Assembly (NCBI RefSeq): GCF_900112065.1 | Contig: NZ_FOKE01000002.1 | Span: 124,001 to 188,000 of the forward strand | Direction of reading: 5' to 3' | Length of the DNA: 64,000 nt | Source: Cohnella sp. OV330 | GTDB taxonomy: Bacteria; Bacillota; Bacilli; Paenibacillales; Paenibacillaceae | Shown: positions 1 through 11,722 of the stretch, in pieces | Layout: every line of letters begins with the position of its first letter | Position numbering within the stretch: the first letter of the stretch is position 1 | Notes under the pieces: model-generated | The model's input: the letters and a program-made list of their open reading frames with translations, nothing else | Told to the model about the DNA's origin: nothing | The model's database searches: none | Position numbers and translations under genes: made by a program

Positions 1-669
1 CGCCGCGCACATAAAGGACCTGGGCTTGCCCTCCGTGAATACGACCTCGGTCAATACCGGTTCGTCGAACTGAATCACGTCGACGCCGATGCTCGCCAGG
101 TTGTCCATCTCTTCCTTCAAGATCCGGACGACATCCTGTCCAAGCTCTTCCTTGCTCCCGTATGCCTGGCCGGAGAGATTCGGAAGCCACATCGATCGGG
201 TCAGCAGATAGGGACCCGGCAACGTAATCTTGACGGGTTTGTCAGTGAGCCTCTTAAGCATCCGAAGCTCGCTCGCGACGATTTCCCCTTCGTACTGCAG
301 CCGGCCTACGCAAATCGCGTTTTTAATGCTCACGGCCGGCACGTCGAGCGCGGTCAGCATGTCCTCGAACGCCTTTTTATCGTCGATATATTCGAGCATG
401 TCGCTCATGCTCATCATTCGAACGCCGCCGATTTTGCCTGCGACGAAGGATACGTAGTTATCCCGCCCCAACTCGCCGCTCGTGACGATATCGATCCCCG
501 ACGCCTCCTGCAACCGGACGACTTTGCGCGTTTCCGCCTCGATCAGCCGGTCGAAGTCGCTGGGTTCCATCCTTCCGCTTCTCGTCATTCTTAAGGCGCT
601 AAGCACCTCTTTGGATCTCGGCATGCTTCCGATCAAGGAAGCGGGGAACAGCGGCAACGGCTTTTTCAT
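1..669 (-). CDS. MetE-like cobalamin-independent methionine synthase family protein (3' end beyond window)
   Basis: The reading frame opens at ATG 669 (MKKPLPLFPASLIGSMP) and runs off the left edge, so 223 codons are visible. The N-terminal ASLIGSMPRSKEV segment, the later TSGELGRDNY and VKITLPGPYLL, and GVDVIQFDEPVLTE match the short, single-barrel relatives of MetE (YxjG/YxjH type), not the full-length two-domain MetE. These proteins use a folate- or corrinoid-bound methyl donor to methylate a thiol; the actual substrate here is not known. It is the last visible gene of a leftward trio with a PhnD-like protein and an acyl-CoA-dehydrogenase-like enzyme, which hints at catabolism of a methylated sulfur compound and not just methionine synthesis (inference). 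The metal-binding C-terminal half is outside the window. Confidence 0.8.
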   Translation of the reverse strand, partial: MKKPLPLFPASLIGSMPRSKEVLSALRMTRSGRMEPSDFDRLIEAETRKVVRLQEASGIDIVTSGELGRDNYVSFVAGKIGGVRMMSMSDMLEYIDDKKAFEDMLTALDVPAVSIKNAICVGRLQYEGEIVASELRMLKRLTDKPVKITLPGPYLLTRSMWLPNLSGQAYGSKEELGQDVVRILKEEMDNLASIGVDVIQFDEPVLTEVVFTEGKPRSFMCAA

Positions 670-747
670 AGGCTCGATCTCCCGAAGTGAATATAAATAG
701 GGAAAAGAGAAGTAGCGGAGGCTTCCACGCTTCTCTTTTCAACGGTC

Positions 748-1566
748 TTAGGTATTCAGAAACTTCAAATATTCGTTGGCTTCGCGCAGCTGCTCGAATC
801 CCGAGATTCTGCCCTGCACCCATTCCTTCAAGCCTTCCATGTCCATCATCTTCCGGTGGGCTTCGTTGCCGTAGTCCATCCGGTGGAGCACCTGCTGCCA
901 TTGCGCGAAACTTTCCGTCGAAAAGTCGGGATGCGCCGTGAAAATGCAGTGGTCGAACAATGACGTCGCATCGATGCAGACCAGCTGATTGGCGTCGACG
1001 GTGCCGTCCGCCTTCCACGCCTCCCAGTTCAGATCCAGCGCGACGGCGGCGTCCACCGTTCCCGCCATCAACGCTTTCATCGCGTCCAGCTCTCCGCCGA
1101 CGTGGTCGCCGTGGAGGCCGACGCCGATATCGAACCTTTGCTCCGTATAATCCGCTCCGTATTCAAGTCCATGCCGATGCAGATGATTAATCGGAATCAA
1201 TCGGGCTTGCGGAGAATCGATCGCGCCGAAGCCGATCTTCTTTCCCCTCAGTCCATCTAAATCGTCGATGCCGCTGTCTTTTCGAACGACGAAGACGGTC
1301 TTTCTGTCCCGGTCCGTATCTCTCATAGAACCCATCAGGCACTTGCCGTCCGTCCTTAAGTACGTATCCAGCCAGGCCAGCGGGGAATTCCAGGCGATAT
1401 CGATCTCCCGCTCCATCAAGCCGTCGACCTGTCCCTCATAATCCTTGTAGTAAACGCATTCGATCTCGAGACCTTCCGCTTTGAAAAAATCGGCGATGAT
1501 GCCCCAGATCACGGTAACCCGCGGATCGTAGATAACCGCCCCGACTTTAATCGGATCCTTGCTCAA
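748..1566 (-). CDS. PhnD-type substrate-binding domain protein without signal peptide
   Basis: 272 residues with the bilobed periplasmic-binding fold of the PhnD/phosphonate family: VGAVIYDPRVTVIWG at the N-terminus, DIAWNSPLAWL near residue 55, a hinge-region KKIGFGAIDSPQARLIP, then HGDHVGGELDAMKALMAG and DAAVALDLNWEAW. It starts at a TTG (1566) with AAAGGAG 9 nt upstream. There is no signal peptide or lipobox, so it should stay in the cytoplasm, and no permease or ATPase lies nearby. It is therefore unlikely to be a transporter component; a sensor or an enzyme built on this fold (as in the NMT1/THI5 group) is possible. It sits 22 bp after the dehydrogenase-like gene and 78 bp before the MetE-like gene on the same strand. 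Family assignment is firm, function unknown. Confidence 0.7.
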   Translation of the reverse strand: MSKDPIKVGAVIYDPRVTVIWGIIADFFKAEGLEIECVYYKDYEGQVDGLMEREIDIAWNSPLAWLDTYLRTDGKCLMGSMRDTDRDRKTVFVVRKDSGIDDLDGLRGKKIGFGAIDSPQARLIPINHLHRHGLEYGADYTEQRFDIGVGLHGDHVGGELDAMKALMAGTVDAAVALDLNWEAWKADGTVDANQLVCIDATSLFDHCIFTAHPDFSTESFAQWQQVLHRMDYGNEAHRKMMDMEGLKEWVQGRISGFEQLREANEYLKFLNT

Positions 1567-1588
1567 CCGCGCTCGCTCCTTTGCGTGT

Positions 1589-2716
1589 TTATGGGATCAT
1601 CTGGCCCGTCAATGCTTTACCCAGCCAGACGGTCAGGACGTCCGCGCTTGGCGCCATGATCTGGCCGGCATAGGCGTCCCTGAGCAGTCTTTCGAGCGGA
1701 AGCGCCTTATTGTAGGCTTTCCCGCCGCCGACTCTCATGGCCAGTCTTCCGCATTCGATCGCGGCTTCCGAGGCAAAGATTCTGGCCGATAAAATCTTCG
1801 CCAACGCGTCGGCCTCTCCGCTCGCGCCCGCTCTGGCGGCTTCCATCGTGATGGCCTTTGCGGCTGACGCCTGCTTGTAAATGCTCCCGATATGAATTTG
1901 AACCGTTTCGATATTGGACAACGTGCTTCCATCGGGGTATTTCCTGCCCGAAGCATGTCCGCTAGCGATCTCGAACATATGCAAGGCCGTGCCGCTGTAG
2001 ATCGCGCCCAGCCCCGTGATGAAGAACGGAGCGACGACATTGAACACCTGTTCCTGGCCCGAACCTTCCGCTCCGATGCGATGCGTCGAATCCAGCGTTA
2101 TATGATCGATGTTCACGGGACAAGACGAATTGCCCCTCATCCCCAGGCCGTTCCATTCCGACAATCCAAACGACAGACCTTTGGACTCCAGCGGGAACAC
2201 CCAGTTGTTGATTTTGCCTTCGTCGACAGACGGCGCAAGCACGAGATAGTAGGACGCATAGGAAGCGGACGTGACCATGCTCTTTTTTCCGTTGAACGTG
2301 GTGTATTCGCCGTTAACCTCGGCAGTCATTTCCGTAATATAAAAGTGGGTGCCTGTTCCGAATTCGCTGTAGGCCAGCGCCATGAACTTTCCGTTATCGA
2401 CGATGTCCGCAAAAACCCGCTTCTTCAGCTCCTCGCTGCCGTGCGTGACCAGGCACATGACCGCGACATTGTGCATCATATAGCAAAGCGCGGTCGTGGC
2501 GCACGTCTCCGCAAATGCCAGACAAGCCTGGGCATGCGCCTCCAGCCCTTTGCCCGATCCGCCGTACGCCTCCGGTACCAGCAGCTTCAGAAAGCCTTGT
2601 TCGGCCAACGCCTTAAAGGATTCCTCCGGAAATCTCGACTCCGCGTCCGTCCGCTCCGTGAAGGGTTCTATGTAGGACTTTGCAAAAGCCTTGCCTTCTT
2701 GATAAACCTGATTCAT
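1589..2716 (-). CDS. acyl-CoA dehydrogenase family flavoprotein
   Basis: 375 residues with the three-part acyl-CoA dehydrogenase fold: helical N-domain (EGKAFAKSYIEPFTERTDAE), middle beta-domain with ALAYSEFGTGTHF at the flavin site, and a helical C-domain ending GGKAYNKALPLERLLRDAY. The usual flavin-site TEPGAGSD is replaced by SEFGTGTH, and I do not see the YEGT motif that accompanies the catalytic Glu of true acyl-CoA dehydrogenases. It may therefore be one of the oxygen-using relatives (SfnB/DszC type) and not a fatty-acid enzyme (inference). ATG 2716 is chosen because AAGGGGAC lies 5 nt upstream; the longer frame starts inside the leader. First gene of the leftward trio with the PhnD-like and MetE-like genes. 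Confidence 0.72.
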   Translation of the reverse strand: MNQVYQEGKAFAKSYIEPFTERTDAESRFPEESFKALAEQGFLKLLVPEAYGGSGKGLEAHAQACLAFAETCATTALCYMMHNVAVMCLVTHGSEELKKRVFADIVDNGKFMALAYSEFGTGTHFYITEMTAEVNGEYTTFNGKKSMVTSASYASYYLVLAPSVDEGKINNWVFPLESKGLSFGLSEWNGLGMRGNSSCPVNIDHITLDSTHRIGAEGSGQEQVFNVVAPFFITGLGAIYSGTALHMFEIASGHASGRKYPDGSTLSNIETVQIHIGSIYKQASAAKAITMEAARAGASGEADALAKILSARIFASEAAIECGRLAMRVGGGKAYNKALPLERLLRDAYAGQIMAPSADVLTVWLGKALTGQMIP

Positions 2717-2824
2717 AAAAGTCCCCTTCCTTCCCCACATGATGGAAAAGACGATGTGCTTGCTGCTCGACTACCATACCGAAAATAAATATATCATAAC
2801 CTTAATAGGATAGGAGCGATTTTC

Positions 2825-2911
2825 ATGTCGCTCATGACAGAATGGAATAAAATCGCCGCCAGCGGTTATCTCCTCGTCCAAACGCCGCAAAGACAAGCGC
2901 CGGAGGAATAG
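2825..2911 (+). CDS. possible 28-residue small ORF
   Basis: Between the phytase terminator and the divergent dehydrogenase gene, ATG 2825 opens 28 codons (begins MSLMTEWNKIAAS, ends APEE, stop TAG 2909-2911). TAGGAG lies 8 nt upstream and an AT-rich TATATCATAA stretch lies further up. No family is recognised. The stop overlaps the first arm of the phytase terminator hairpin. It could equally be chance, or a remnant of a longer gene. Confidence 0.25.
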   Translation: MSLMTEWNKIAASGYLLVQTPQRQAPEE

Positions 2912-2923
2912 CCTCCGGCGCTC
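2890..2923 (-). terminator. terminator of the phytase gene
   Basis: Perfect 10-bp inverted repeat GCGCCGGAGG / CCTCCGGCGC (2897-2906 and 2912-2921) with a 5-nt loop, followed on the minus strand by TTGTCTTTG. It lies 38 bp past the phytase stop codon. The T-run is interrupted, so strength is uncertain. Confidence 0.7.
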
Positions 2924-2958
2924 GGCGCGATCAGGATATGACGAACCGCCGTGAACGA

Positions 2959-4365
2959 TTACTTGGCGCTGCGGTTCTGGAGCATGCGCGGGTCCACCTG
3001 ATTGTCGAGCAGAAGCGGCGTCTTCGCTCCGCGCGCGATCTGTTCCCAAGCGACCATTTTGAAGTTCTGGTTGAGCTTTTTGCCGCCGTCGATATTGGCG
3101 TCGTCCTGGGCGATGAACACGCCGTAGGGATATGATTCGCCCAGCCCGAATCCCAGCACGTCGATGCCGTCCGTGACCGAGGTGCCATCGGTCGACGGGC
3201 CGTCCGCGATCTTGAAACTGGCGATGTAAGCATTGTCGTCTTCGCGATCATATACAGCGTAGCTGTCGCTGCCTTGGCTGGACGCGATCAAGTAGCCGCG
3301 GCCGTCCGCGCCGTAGTAGATCGTCAGCCCTTCAATATCGTCTTGCAGCCGGCGGCCGTCCGCTACGTCCACCGTGGACAGCGGATCGGCTCCCCCGTCC
3401 GGCTCGGCAACGTATTTGTAGACCGCATAGTCCTCTTCCGCGATATACATCATGCCGTATTCGTCATCCGCCGCCAAGCCTTCGGATTGCGTAGCGAGCT
3501 TGAACTCGCGGACCAGCTTGCCTGCGAGTTTCCCTTTTCCGTCATCCTTCAGCTCGTACTGCTCGAACTCGCCTTCCTTGCCGAGCACCAGCGCATAGAA
3601 CTTGTCCGTCCGCAGGCTGTGATACAGGCTGAATCCGTACACCTCCTCCATCTTGGCCTTGATCGGCTCCGCTACGATGTCGGTGAGCTCGCCGGTCGCG
3701 CCGTCGATCTTGAAAATGTCGACCGTGTTCGTGGTACGGTTGGTCGCGCCGACGATATCGACTTTGTTGCCGCCGAGTTGGAACCCGTAACGCACGTCGA
3801 TGTTGTTCATCTTTCCGACCTTGTAGTTCTGAAGCTCTTTGCCGTTCAGATCGTAAACGAGGATGCCGCCGCCCTTGTTGGTTGCGATGATTTTAGATTG
3901 AGCGGCGTCGTTCGGATCGAGCCAGATGGCCGGATCGTCGGCCGCATCCTCGCCATCCTCCACGGCGGTCGTCTCAGCCTTGGCGGTAACCGAATAAGGG
4001 ACGATGATGTCCGCCGGATCGGCGAACTTGGCATTCTCGGCGAGGATGGCCTGCAGCAGCTTGGTTGGGATATACATCTTGCCGCCGACGATCTTAACCT
4101 CCTCCGTCGTCTCGCCCGCCTTGCCGGCCAGCCGGTACGCCTTCTCGCCTGTCGTGAAGGTGCCCGCGAGTCCGTTCTTCAGCTTGACCAAAGCGGATTT
4201 ATCGTCGCTGTCCCAGGTGATCGTCGCGCCGATCTGCTCCATCTGAATGCGAAGCGGCTCGTAACCTTGCACCGTTGAGGCAGTTGCCGCGCGAGCCGAC
4301 GATGCGGCGGGGAGAAGCGCGCCCGCGATGAGCAGCGCCGCCAGTGTCGTTTTCCAAGTATGCAT
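2959..4365 (-). CDS. secreted beta-propeller phytase with N-terminal stalk domain
   Basis: 468 residues: Sec signal peptide (1-27, cleavage near ARA-ATA), a stalk domain of the copper-amine-oxidase N-terminal type (about 32-115, ending KIVGGKMYIPTKLLQA), then a six-bladed beta-propeller phytase (about 117-468). Family hallmarks are DDPAIWLDP (143-151), IATNKGGGILVYDLNG, NNIDVRYGF, MMYIAEEDYAVYKY and DDIEGLTIYYG, rich in the acidic residues that bind Ca2+ in this class. It should release phosphate from Ca-phytate outside the cell. Typical Bacillus enzymes are about 380 residues; the extra length is the stalk, perhaps a wall or surface spacer. It is monocistronic with its own terminator, and the upstream region has Pho-box-like repeats, so induction by phosphate starvation through the PhoPR pair encoded near 34-36 kb is expected. 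Confidence 0.9.
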   Translation of the reverse strand: MHTWKTTLAALLIAGALLPAASSARAATASTVQGYEPLRIQMEQIGATITWDSDDKSALVKLKNGLAGTFTTGEKAYRLAGKAGETTEEVKIVGGKMYIPTKLLQAILAENAKFADPADIIVPYSVTAKAETTAVEDGEDAADDPAIWLDPNDAAQSKIIATNKGGGILVYDLNGKELQNYKVGKMNNIDVRYGFQLGGNKVDIVGATNRTTNTVDIFKIDGATGELTDIVAEPIKAKMEEVYGFSLYHSLRTDKFYALVLGKEGEFEQYELKDDGKGKLAGKLVREFKLATQSEGLAADDEYGMMYIAEEDYAVYKYVAEPDGGADPLSTVDVADGRRLQDDIEGLTIYYGADGRGYLIASSQGSDSYAVYDREDDNAYIASFKIADGPSTDGTSVTDGIDVLGFGLGESYPYGVFIAQDDANIDGGKKLNQNFKMVAWEQIARGAKTPLLLDNQVDPRMLQNRSAK

Positions 4366-4402
4366 ACGGATCCATGTTCCTCTCCATCGTTGATTTGCTC
4401 CA

Positions 4403-4455
4403 CTTTATACGATGGAGGTAAACACGGCATTAAACAATGACGCGACTTTTGTAAA
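4403..4455 (-). promoter_or_regulatory. candidate PhoP-box promoter of the phytase gene
   Basis: On the minus strand, hexamers begin at 4455 (TTTACA), 4444 (CGCGTC, poor), 4433 (TTAATG) and 4422 (TTTACC), all in one 11-bp register. Seven nucleotides after the last is TATAAA (4409-4404), a good -10. PhoP of Bacillus binds TT(A/T/C)ACA repeats at this spacing. The same geometry recurs before phoP and ppk. Confidence 0.6.
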
Positions 4456-4487
4456 AATCGATTCGCGTTGGCGGCCAGCTCCGTTCT

Positions 4488-5369
4488 TCATTCGGACCAT
4501 TTTTTCGGCTTCCCGCACGCGTGATTCAGGCTTGGCGTCCCGGCGCCCAGCCGGAAACTCGCCGCGAGCGCAGCGGCGACGAACGCCTTGGCGCTGCGGC
4601 AAGCGGCCGGCACGTCCCGGCCGAGCGCCATGGCGGCGCAGGCTGCGGCGGCGAATGCGCAGCCCGTGCCGCGAGCGCCGGATCCCGGCAGGCGCGGACC
4701 GCGGAGCAGCGTCGGCTCGGCGCCGCCGTCCGCGGCGCCGACCAAAATATCCGTGCATGCGTCGTCATCGGCATGCCCGCCCTTAAGCAACACGTAACGA
4801 GGTCCCCAAGCGAGCAGCGACCTGGCGGCCTCGACGCGGGCGCCTAGCCCGGCGAGGTCCGCCTCGGCGATGCCGAGGAGCGCCGCGGCCTCGGGCACGT
4901 TGGGGGTCGCCAGCTCCGCCAGCGGGAGCAGCAGCTTCGCCGTCGCTTCGAAGGCTCCGGGTCCGGCTAACGCGAAGCCGTCTTTGGACAGCTGCACCGG
5001 GTCCACCACGAGCCTGCGGACGCCGAAGCGCCTCAGCGCGCCGGCGACGGCCTCCGCCGCCTCCGGCGTCGGAACCATGCCTGTCTTAGCCGCGTCCACG
5101 CCCAAATCGGAGAGCACGCTGTCGAGCTGGGCCGCGATGAGCCGCGGCGGCATGGGCTCGGCCAGCTGCACGCCCAGGCTGTTTTGCGCCGTGACCGCCG
5201 TGACGACGCTCATGCCGTAGACGCCGAGCTCCTGAAAGGTTTTTAAGTCGCCTTGGATGCCCGCCCCGCCGCCGGCGTCCGAGCCGGCGATCGTGAGCGC
5301 GCGGGCCGGCAAGCTCCAGCGCCCCATGCGTTCGGCTTCTGCCCGGTCGGCCATCGCCGAATCATTCAT
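4488..5369 (-). CDS. thiD: hydroxymethylpyrimidine/phosphomethylpyrimidine kinase ThiD
   Basis: 293 residues of the ribokinase-like HMP/HMP-P kinase family; phosphorylates HMP-P to the pyrophosphate that ThiE joins to the thiazole. Signature LTIAGSDAGGGAGIQGDLKT near residue 25, GVYGMSVVTAVTAQNSLGV, VVDPVQLSKDG and the C-terminal GARGTGCAFAAA that holds the anion hole. The VVDPV segment normally reads VVDPVM. The first ATG (5369) overlaps the thiO stop as ATGA, implying translational coupling; the much longer open frame upstream is a shadow of thiO. Last gene of the thi operon; no clear terminator follows before the phytase promoter region. Confidence 0.93.
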   Translation of the reverse strand: MNDSAMADRAEAERMGRWSLPARALTIAGSDAGGGAGIQGDLKTFQELGVYGMSVVTAVTAQNSLGVQLAEPMPPRLIAAQLDSVLSDLGVDAAKTGMVPTPEAAEAVAGALRRFGVRRLVVDPVQLSKDGFALAGPGAFEATAKLLLPLAELATPNVPEAAALLGIAEADLAGLGARVEAARSLLAWGPRYVLLKGGHADDDACTDILVGAADGGAEPTLLRGPRLPGSGARGTGCAFAAAACAAMALGRDVPAACRSAKAFVAAALAASFRLGAGTPSLNHACGKPKKWSE

Positions 5370-6538
5370 ACGGACGACGCCTCCTTCCTCTCGTCTCCCG
5401 TATAGCGGCCGAAGCGATCGGGCCGGAATGCCTGGCTCGTCGCTTCGCTGCCTACGCCGTGCGCTCCGCCTCCGGCAGCCAGCCACCCTCCGAACGCGGC
5501 TGCCGTCGCCGGGCTCAGCAGGATGCCGTTGCGATAATGTCCGGCGGCTACAAATACGCCGGATTTGCCAGGCACGGGGCCGATCAGCGGCCATCCGTCC
5601 AATGTGGCGGGACGCAGCCCCGCCCAGCTCCGGGCCGGCGCGGCGCCTTCCAATGCGGGGAACATCCGCCCGCCCGCGCGAACGAGCCTTCCGACGCCGC
5701 CGGCGGTCACCGTCCGATCGAAGCCGGCTTCGTCCTCGGACGCGCCGCAAACCAGCGAGCCGTCCGGCTTGCCCACCCAGTACGCCTGCGGACCGAACAC
5801 GATATGGCGCAGGGAGACGGGCGCCGGGTCGTAGGCGCAAATTTGCCCTCGTATCGGATGGACGGGAATGCGCAGTCCCAGCCAATCCGCCAGCTGGCCG
5901 CTCCAGGCCCCGAGACAGCAGCAGAGCGCGTCCGCGCCGATCTTGCCGCACGCCTCGAAGCGGACGGAGAGTCCGTTCGACGCGTCTTGCCCGATGACGG
6001 TCATCTCCCCCGCATGCGGCAGCAGCTGCGCGCCAAGCCGCGTGCACGCTTCGGCGAGCGCCTTGACCAACAGAGGCGCCTGCACGTGCGCTTCCTCCGG
6101 ACAATACAGCGCACCCGCAAGCCCTCGCGGCAAAGACGGCTCGATCCGCGACAATGCCTCCTCGTCCAGCCACTCCATGCCCTTGCTTAGACCTGACTGC
6201 CACGCGAGCCGTCCGAGCAGCGACAGCCGATCCGCGTCGCGATGCGCGACGTGCAAGCTGCCGGATCGGACCAAGCCCGCGCGCATGCCGGCAGCGTCCT
6301 CGATCTCCGCCGTCCAAGCCGGATATCGGTCGAAGCTGTCCATGCACAGGCGGAAAAAGGCGTCGGGACCGTCGCCGCTCTCGTAGTAAGGCGCGAGCAT
6401 CCCCGCAGCCGCCCCCGACGCCTGTCCGCCGATCTCGCCGCGGTCGGCGACGATCGCGCGCCAGCCTTGCTTCAGCGCTTCATAGGCGCAGGACAATCCG
6501 ACGATGCCGCCGCCCAGCACGAGCAAGGTGCGCTTCAA
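5366..6538 (-). CDS. thiO: glycine oxidase ThiO
   Basis: 390 residues, FAD-dependent DAO-family amine oxidase. Oxidises glycine to dehydroglycine, the ThiG substrate in aerobic thiazole synthesis. The Rossmann motif [16 protein letters not shown] starts at residue 7, AGMLAPYYE follows near 45, and the C-terminal [17 protein letters not shown] plus [14 protein letters not shown] are typical of ThiO. TTG 6538 is selected: it overlaps the thiG stop as TTGA, GGGGGA lies about 10 nt upstream, and it puts the Rossmann motif at the N-terminus. Longer starts would place 30-odd Arg-rich residues in front. Coupled to thiG upstream and thiD downstream. Confidence 0.92.
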   Translation of the reverse strand: MKRTLLVLGGGIVGLSCAYEALKQGWRAIVADRGEIGGQASGAAAGMLAPYYESGDGPDAFFRLCMDSFDRYPAWTAEIEDAAGMRAGLVRSGSLHVAHRDADRLSLLGRLAWQSGLSKGMEWLDEEALSRIEPSLPRGLAGALYCPEEAHVQAPLLVKALAEACTRLGAQLLPHAGEMTVIGQDASNGLSVRFEACGKIGADALCCCLGAWSGQLADWLGLRIPVHPIRGQICAYDPAPVSLRHIVFGPQAYWVGKPDGSLVCGASEDEAGFDRTVTAGGVGRLVRAGGRMFPALEGAAPARSWAGLRPATLDGWPLIGPVPGKSGVFVAAGHYRNGILLSPATAAAFGGWLAAGGGAHGVGSEATSQAFRPDRFGRYTGDERKEASSV

Positions 6539-7350
6539 GGCCGCGTCCCCCCTGCCGCCGTGGGCTTCGCGAACCACGCGCCGGCCTCGTCGCTGCTCGC
6601 CGAAGCGTATGCGCGCCGCGGGATTCGGCCTGCCTGCCGCGACAGCCATCCGGCCTCGACGCCGAGTCTCATGGCCGCGGCCATCGAGACGGGATCCCGC
6701 GCCTTCGCCACCGGCGTATTGACCAGAATGCCGTCGGCGCCGATCTCCATGGCGGTCGCGGCGTCGGCGGCCGAGCCGAGACCGGCGTCGACGATGACGG
6801 GCACGCCTGCATTCTCCACGATCAAGCCTAGATTATAAGGATTGAGAATGCCGAGCCCCGTGCCGATCGGCGATCCGCCCGGCATGACGGCCGCCGCTCC
6901 CGCCGCCTCCAGCCGGAGCGCCTGCATCGGGTCGTCGGACGTATAGGGCAGAACAGTGAAACCTTCGCGCGCGAGACGTTCCGTCGCCTTCAGCGTCTCG
7001 GCCGGATCGGGAAGCAGCAGGCGCGGGTGGCCGCTGATCTCGACTTTGACCCAATTGCCGAGCCCTGCTTCCCTCGCCAGACGGGCGATCCGGACGGCTT
7101 CTTCAGCCGTCGACGCGCCTGACGTATTCGGCAGGTAGACCAGGTCCTTCCCTTCCGTCTGCCGCAGCAGCGGGTCGTCCTCGGTGACGTCGAGGTCGAC
7201 TCTGCGTACCGCGAAGGTGACGACTTGCGCGCCCGATGCTTCCAGCGCCTCGCGCATAACGGCTGGGCTCGGATATCGTCCCGTGCCCAGAAACAGCCTG
7301 GACCTGAGCGCGATGCCGCCGATCTCGAGCCGCGATGTTGCCGAGTGCAT
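6535..7350 (-). CDS. thiG: thiazole synthase ThiG
   Basis: 271-residue TIM barrel that condenses deoxyxylulose-5-phosphate, dehydroglycine and ThiS-thiocarboxylate into the thiazole phosphate. [18 protein letters not shown] at the N-terminus, VKVEI with the Schiff-base lysine near residue 100, [17 protein letters not shown] binding phosphate, and [20 protein letters not shown] followed by [16 protein letters not shown] are all intact. The C-terminal 15 residues are a weakly conserved tail. Its start lies 3 bp after the thiE-thiS fusion stop. Confidence 0.95.
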   Translation of the reverse strand: MHSATSRLEIGGIALRSRLFLGTGRYPSPAVMREALEASGAQVVTFAVRRVDLDVTEDDPLLRQTEGKDLVYLPNTSGASTAEEAVRIARLAREAGLGNWVKVEISGHPRLLLPDPAETLKATERLAREGFTVLPYTSDDPMQALRLEAAGAAAVMPGGSPIGTGLGILNPYNLGLIVENAGVPVIVDAGLGSAADAATAMEIGADGILVNTPVAKARDPVSMAAAMRLGVEAGWLSRQAGRIPRRAYASASSDEAGAWFAKPTAAGGTRP

Positions 7351-7353
7351 CGA

Positions 7354-8330
7354 TTATCCACCTCCTACGAATTGTACGAACTCTACGCGATCGTCCGCGC
7401 GGATCGACACGGCTTCCCAGTCCGCCCTAGGCACCGCTTCGCCGTTCAGCTCCGCCATCACTCTTCGTCCGGCAAGGCCGAGAGACCACGCGAGCGCGCC
7501 AAGCGTGGAAGCTTCGCACCAGGTTTGCTTGCCGTTCAGCAGCAACGGGATTCGCTTGCGGTCGGCATTTGCCGCTCCCGGGGGGAGGACAGCCTCCGGC
7601 TTCGCGATCTCCACTGTCTCCACGGTCCCCGCAGTCTCCATGGTCTCCTCAGACTCCACGCTCACGGCCGTCGTCCAACCGTTTATGAGCCGGGCATCTC
7701 GCGCCTCCCATCGCTCGATGCTGCGCTTCAGCGAGACGCATACGGCAACCGGATCTGGATGCCCGACCACGGCGGACACCGCGCACAGCCGCCGCGCGCC
7801 TGCCGCAAGCACTTCGTCGGCCGTCGCCGGCGAGATGCCCCCGATCGCGAAAAAGGGAATCCGCAGCTGCGCGGCAGCCTCGAAAACATAGGAGGTCGTA
7901 ACGGCATTCCTGCCGGGCTTCGTCGCCGTCGGATAAACCGGCCCGACGCCGACGTAATCCGCACCGGAGCGTTCCGCCTCCAGCGCCTGCGACAGCTCGT
8001 GCGTGGAAATGCCGATCAGCATACCTTTGCCGACCCTCCGCCTCGCTTCGGAGAGAGGCATGTCATCCTGGCCGAGATGAACGCCGTCGGCATCTGCGGC
8101 AATCGCGAGCTCCGCGTCGTCGTTGACGATGAACAACACGCCGTGGCGGCGGGTCAACGCTCGCAGCGACTTTGCTTTGGCAAGCCGCTCCGCGGACGAA
8201 CCGCTTTTGACGCGAAGCTGAACGATGTCCGCTCCGCCGGCGATCGCGGACTCCATGACCTCGCCGAGCGGCCTGCCCGGATGGTATTGTTCGCCTGTTA
8301 TCACGTACAGCTTGCAGTCCTCGATCGCTC

Positions 8331-8334
<4 letters not shown>
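7354..8334 (-). CDS. thiE: thiamine-phosphate synthase fused to sulfur carrier (ThiE-ThiS)
   Basis: One 326-codon frame holds two thiamine proteins. Residues 1-215 are ThiE, the TIM barrel joining HMP-PP and thiazole phosphate (GADIVQLRVKSGSS, IVNDDAELAIAADADGVHLG, YVGVGPVYPTATKPG, FFAIGGISPATADEVLAAGA). Residues 216-258 are an acidic, repetitive linker (VESEETMETAGTVETVE). Residues 260-326 are a complete ThiS beta-grasp (LLLNGKQ, AELNGEAVPRADW, C-terminal FVGGG for adenylation by ThiF). Translation starts at TTG 8334, overlapping the thiF stop as TTGA, with AAGGAGGAG 6 nt upstream. An in-frame ATG at 7641 (residue 232) behind a GAGGAG could also give free ThiS of 95 residues, so true fusion versus internal start cannot be settled from sequence. 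Confidence 0.88.
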
Positions 8335-11310
<2,976 letters not shown>

Positions 11311-11449
11311 CTATGCGAAAAAAAGAAACACAATGACGGTTAGGCAAGGCTGCAAACGACGATTGCGCCCGGAGACGGATGCGGCCGTCGGCGGACATCG
11401 ATACGCCTGGATGGACTGCCCCCGTACGAGACGCGGCTTTGCATGCGAT

Positions 11450-11481
11450 GCAAAAAAAGCCGCCCCGTCGGGAGCGGCCAA
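11450..11481 (-). terminator. TPP-riboswitch attenuator of the thi operon
   Basis: On the minus strand, GCCGCTCC and GGGGCGGC form a strong stem around a CGAC loop, followed by seven T. It stands about 140 nt after the aptamer and 200 nt before thiC, so it is the expected expression platform: terminator formed when TPP is bound. Confidence 0.8.
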
Positions 11482-11617
11482 AACGAGCAGCTTCGAACTG
11501 CATGGGGCGGACGAGAGGACGAACGCTTCCCGCGGTTACGGAAAGAGCGACTCGCCTGTATGACACGGCCTATCGGCTCGCGTCGCTACAATCCGATGCA
11601 GCTTGCTACGCACATTG

Positions 11618-11710
11618 GTCCACTTTCCTACGCTGGCATGACCCAGATCAGGTTCAAAGGGACCAAGGCATCGCTGCCTTATCTCAGCCCTTGCGGGCGC
11701 CCCCAGTGGA
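11618..11710 (-). promoter_or_regulatory. TPP riboswitch (THI element)
   Basis: The minus strand contains the conserved core: CACTGGGGGCGCCC, then GGCTGAGATAAGGC, then CCCTTTGAACCTGATCTGGG and TCATGCCAGCGTAGGAAAGTGG (split here across two blocks). CACT and AGTG ends form P1. GGCTGAGA and CTGATCTGGGT are the signature thi-box elements. It controls the thiC-to-thiD operon. Confidence 0.97.
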
Positions 11711-11722
11711 ATTCATGTTTCA

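Noticed and set aside
2717..2880. SAM riboswitch or T-box upstream of the MetE-containing operon
   Set aside because: I looked for the S-box core and for a T-box sequence before the first gene and saw neither.
5370..6347. N-terminal 326-codon extension of the thiD frame
   Set aside because: It overlaps thiO in another frame and is Arg/Gly-rich; the real ThiD starts at 5369.
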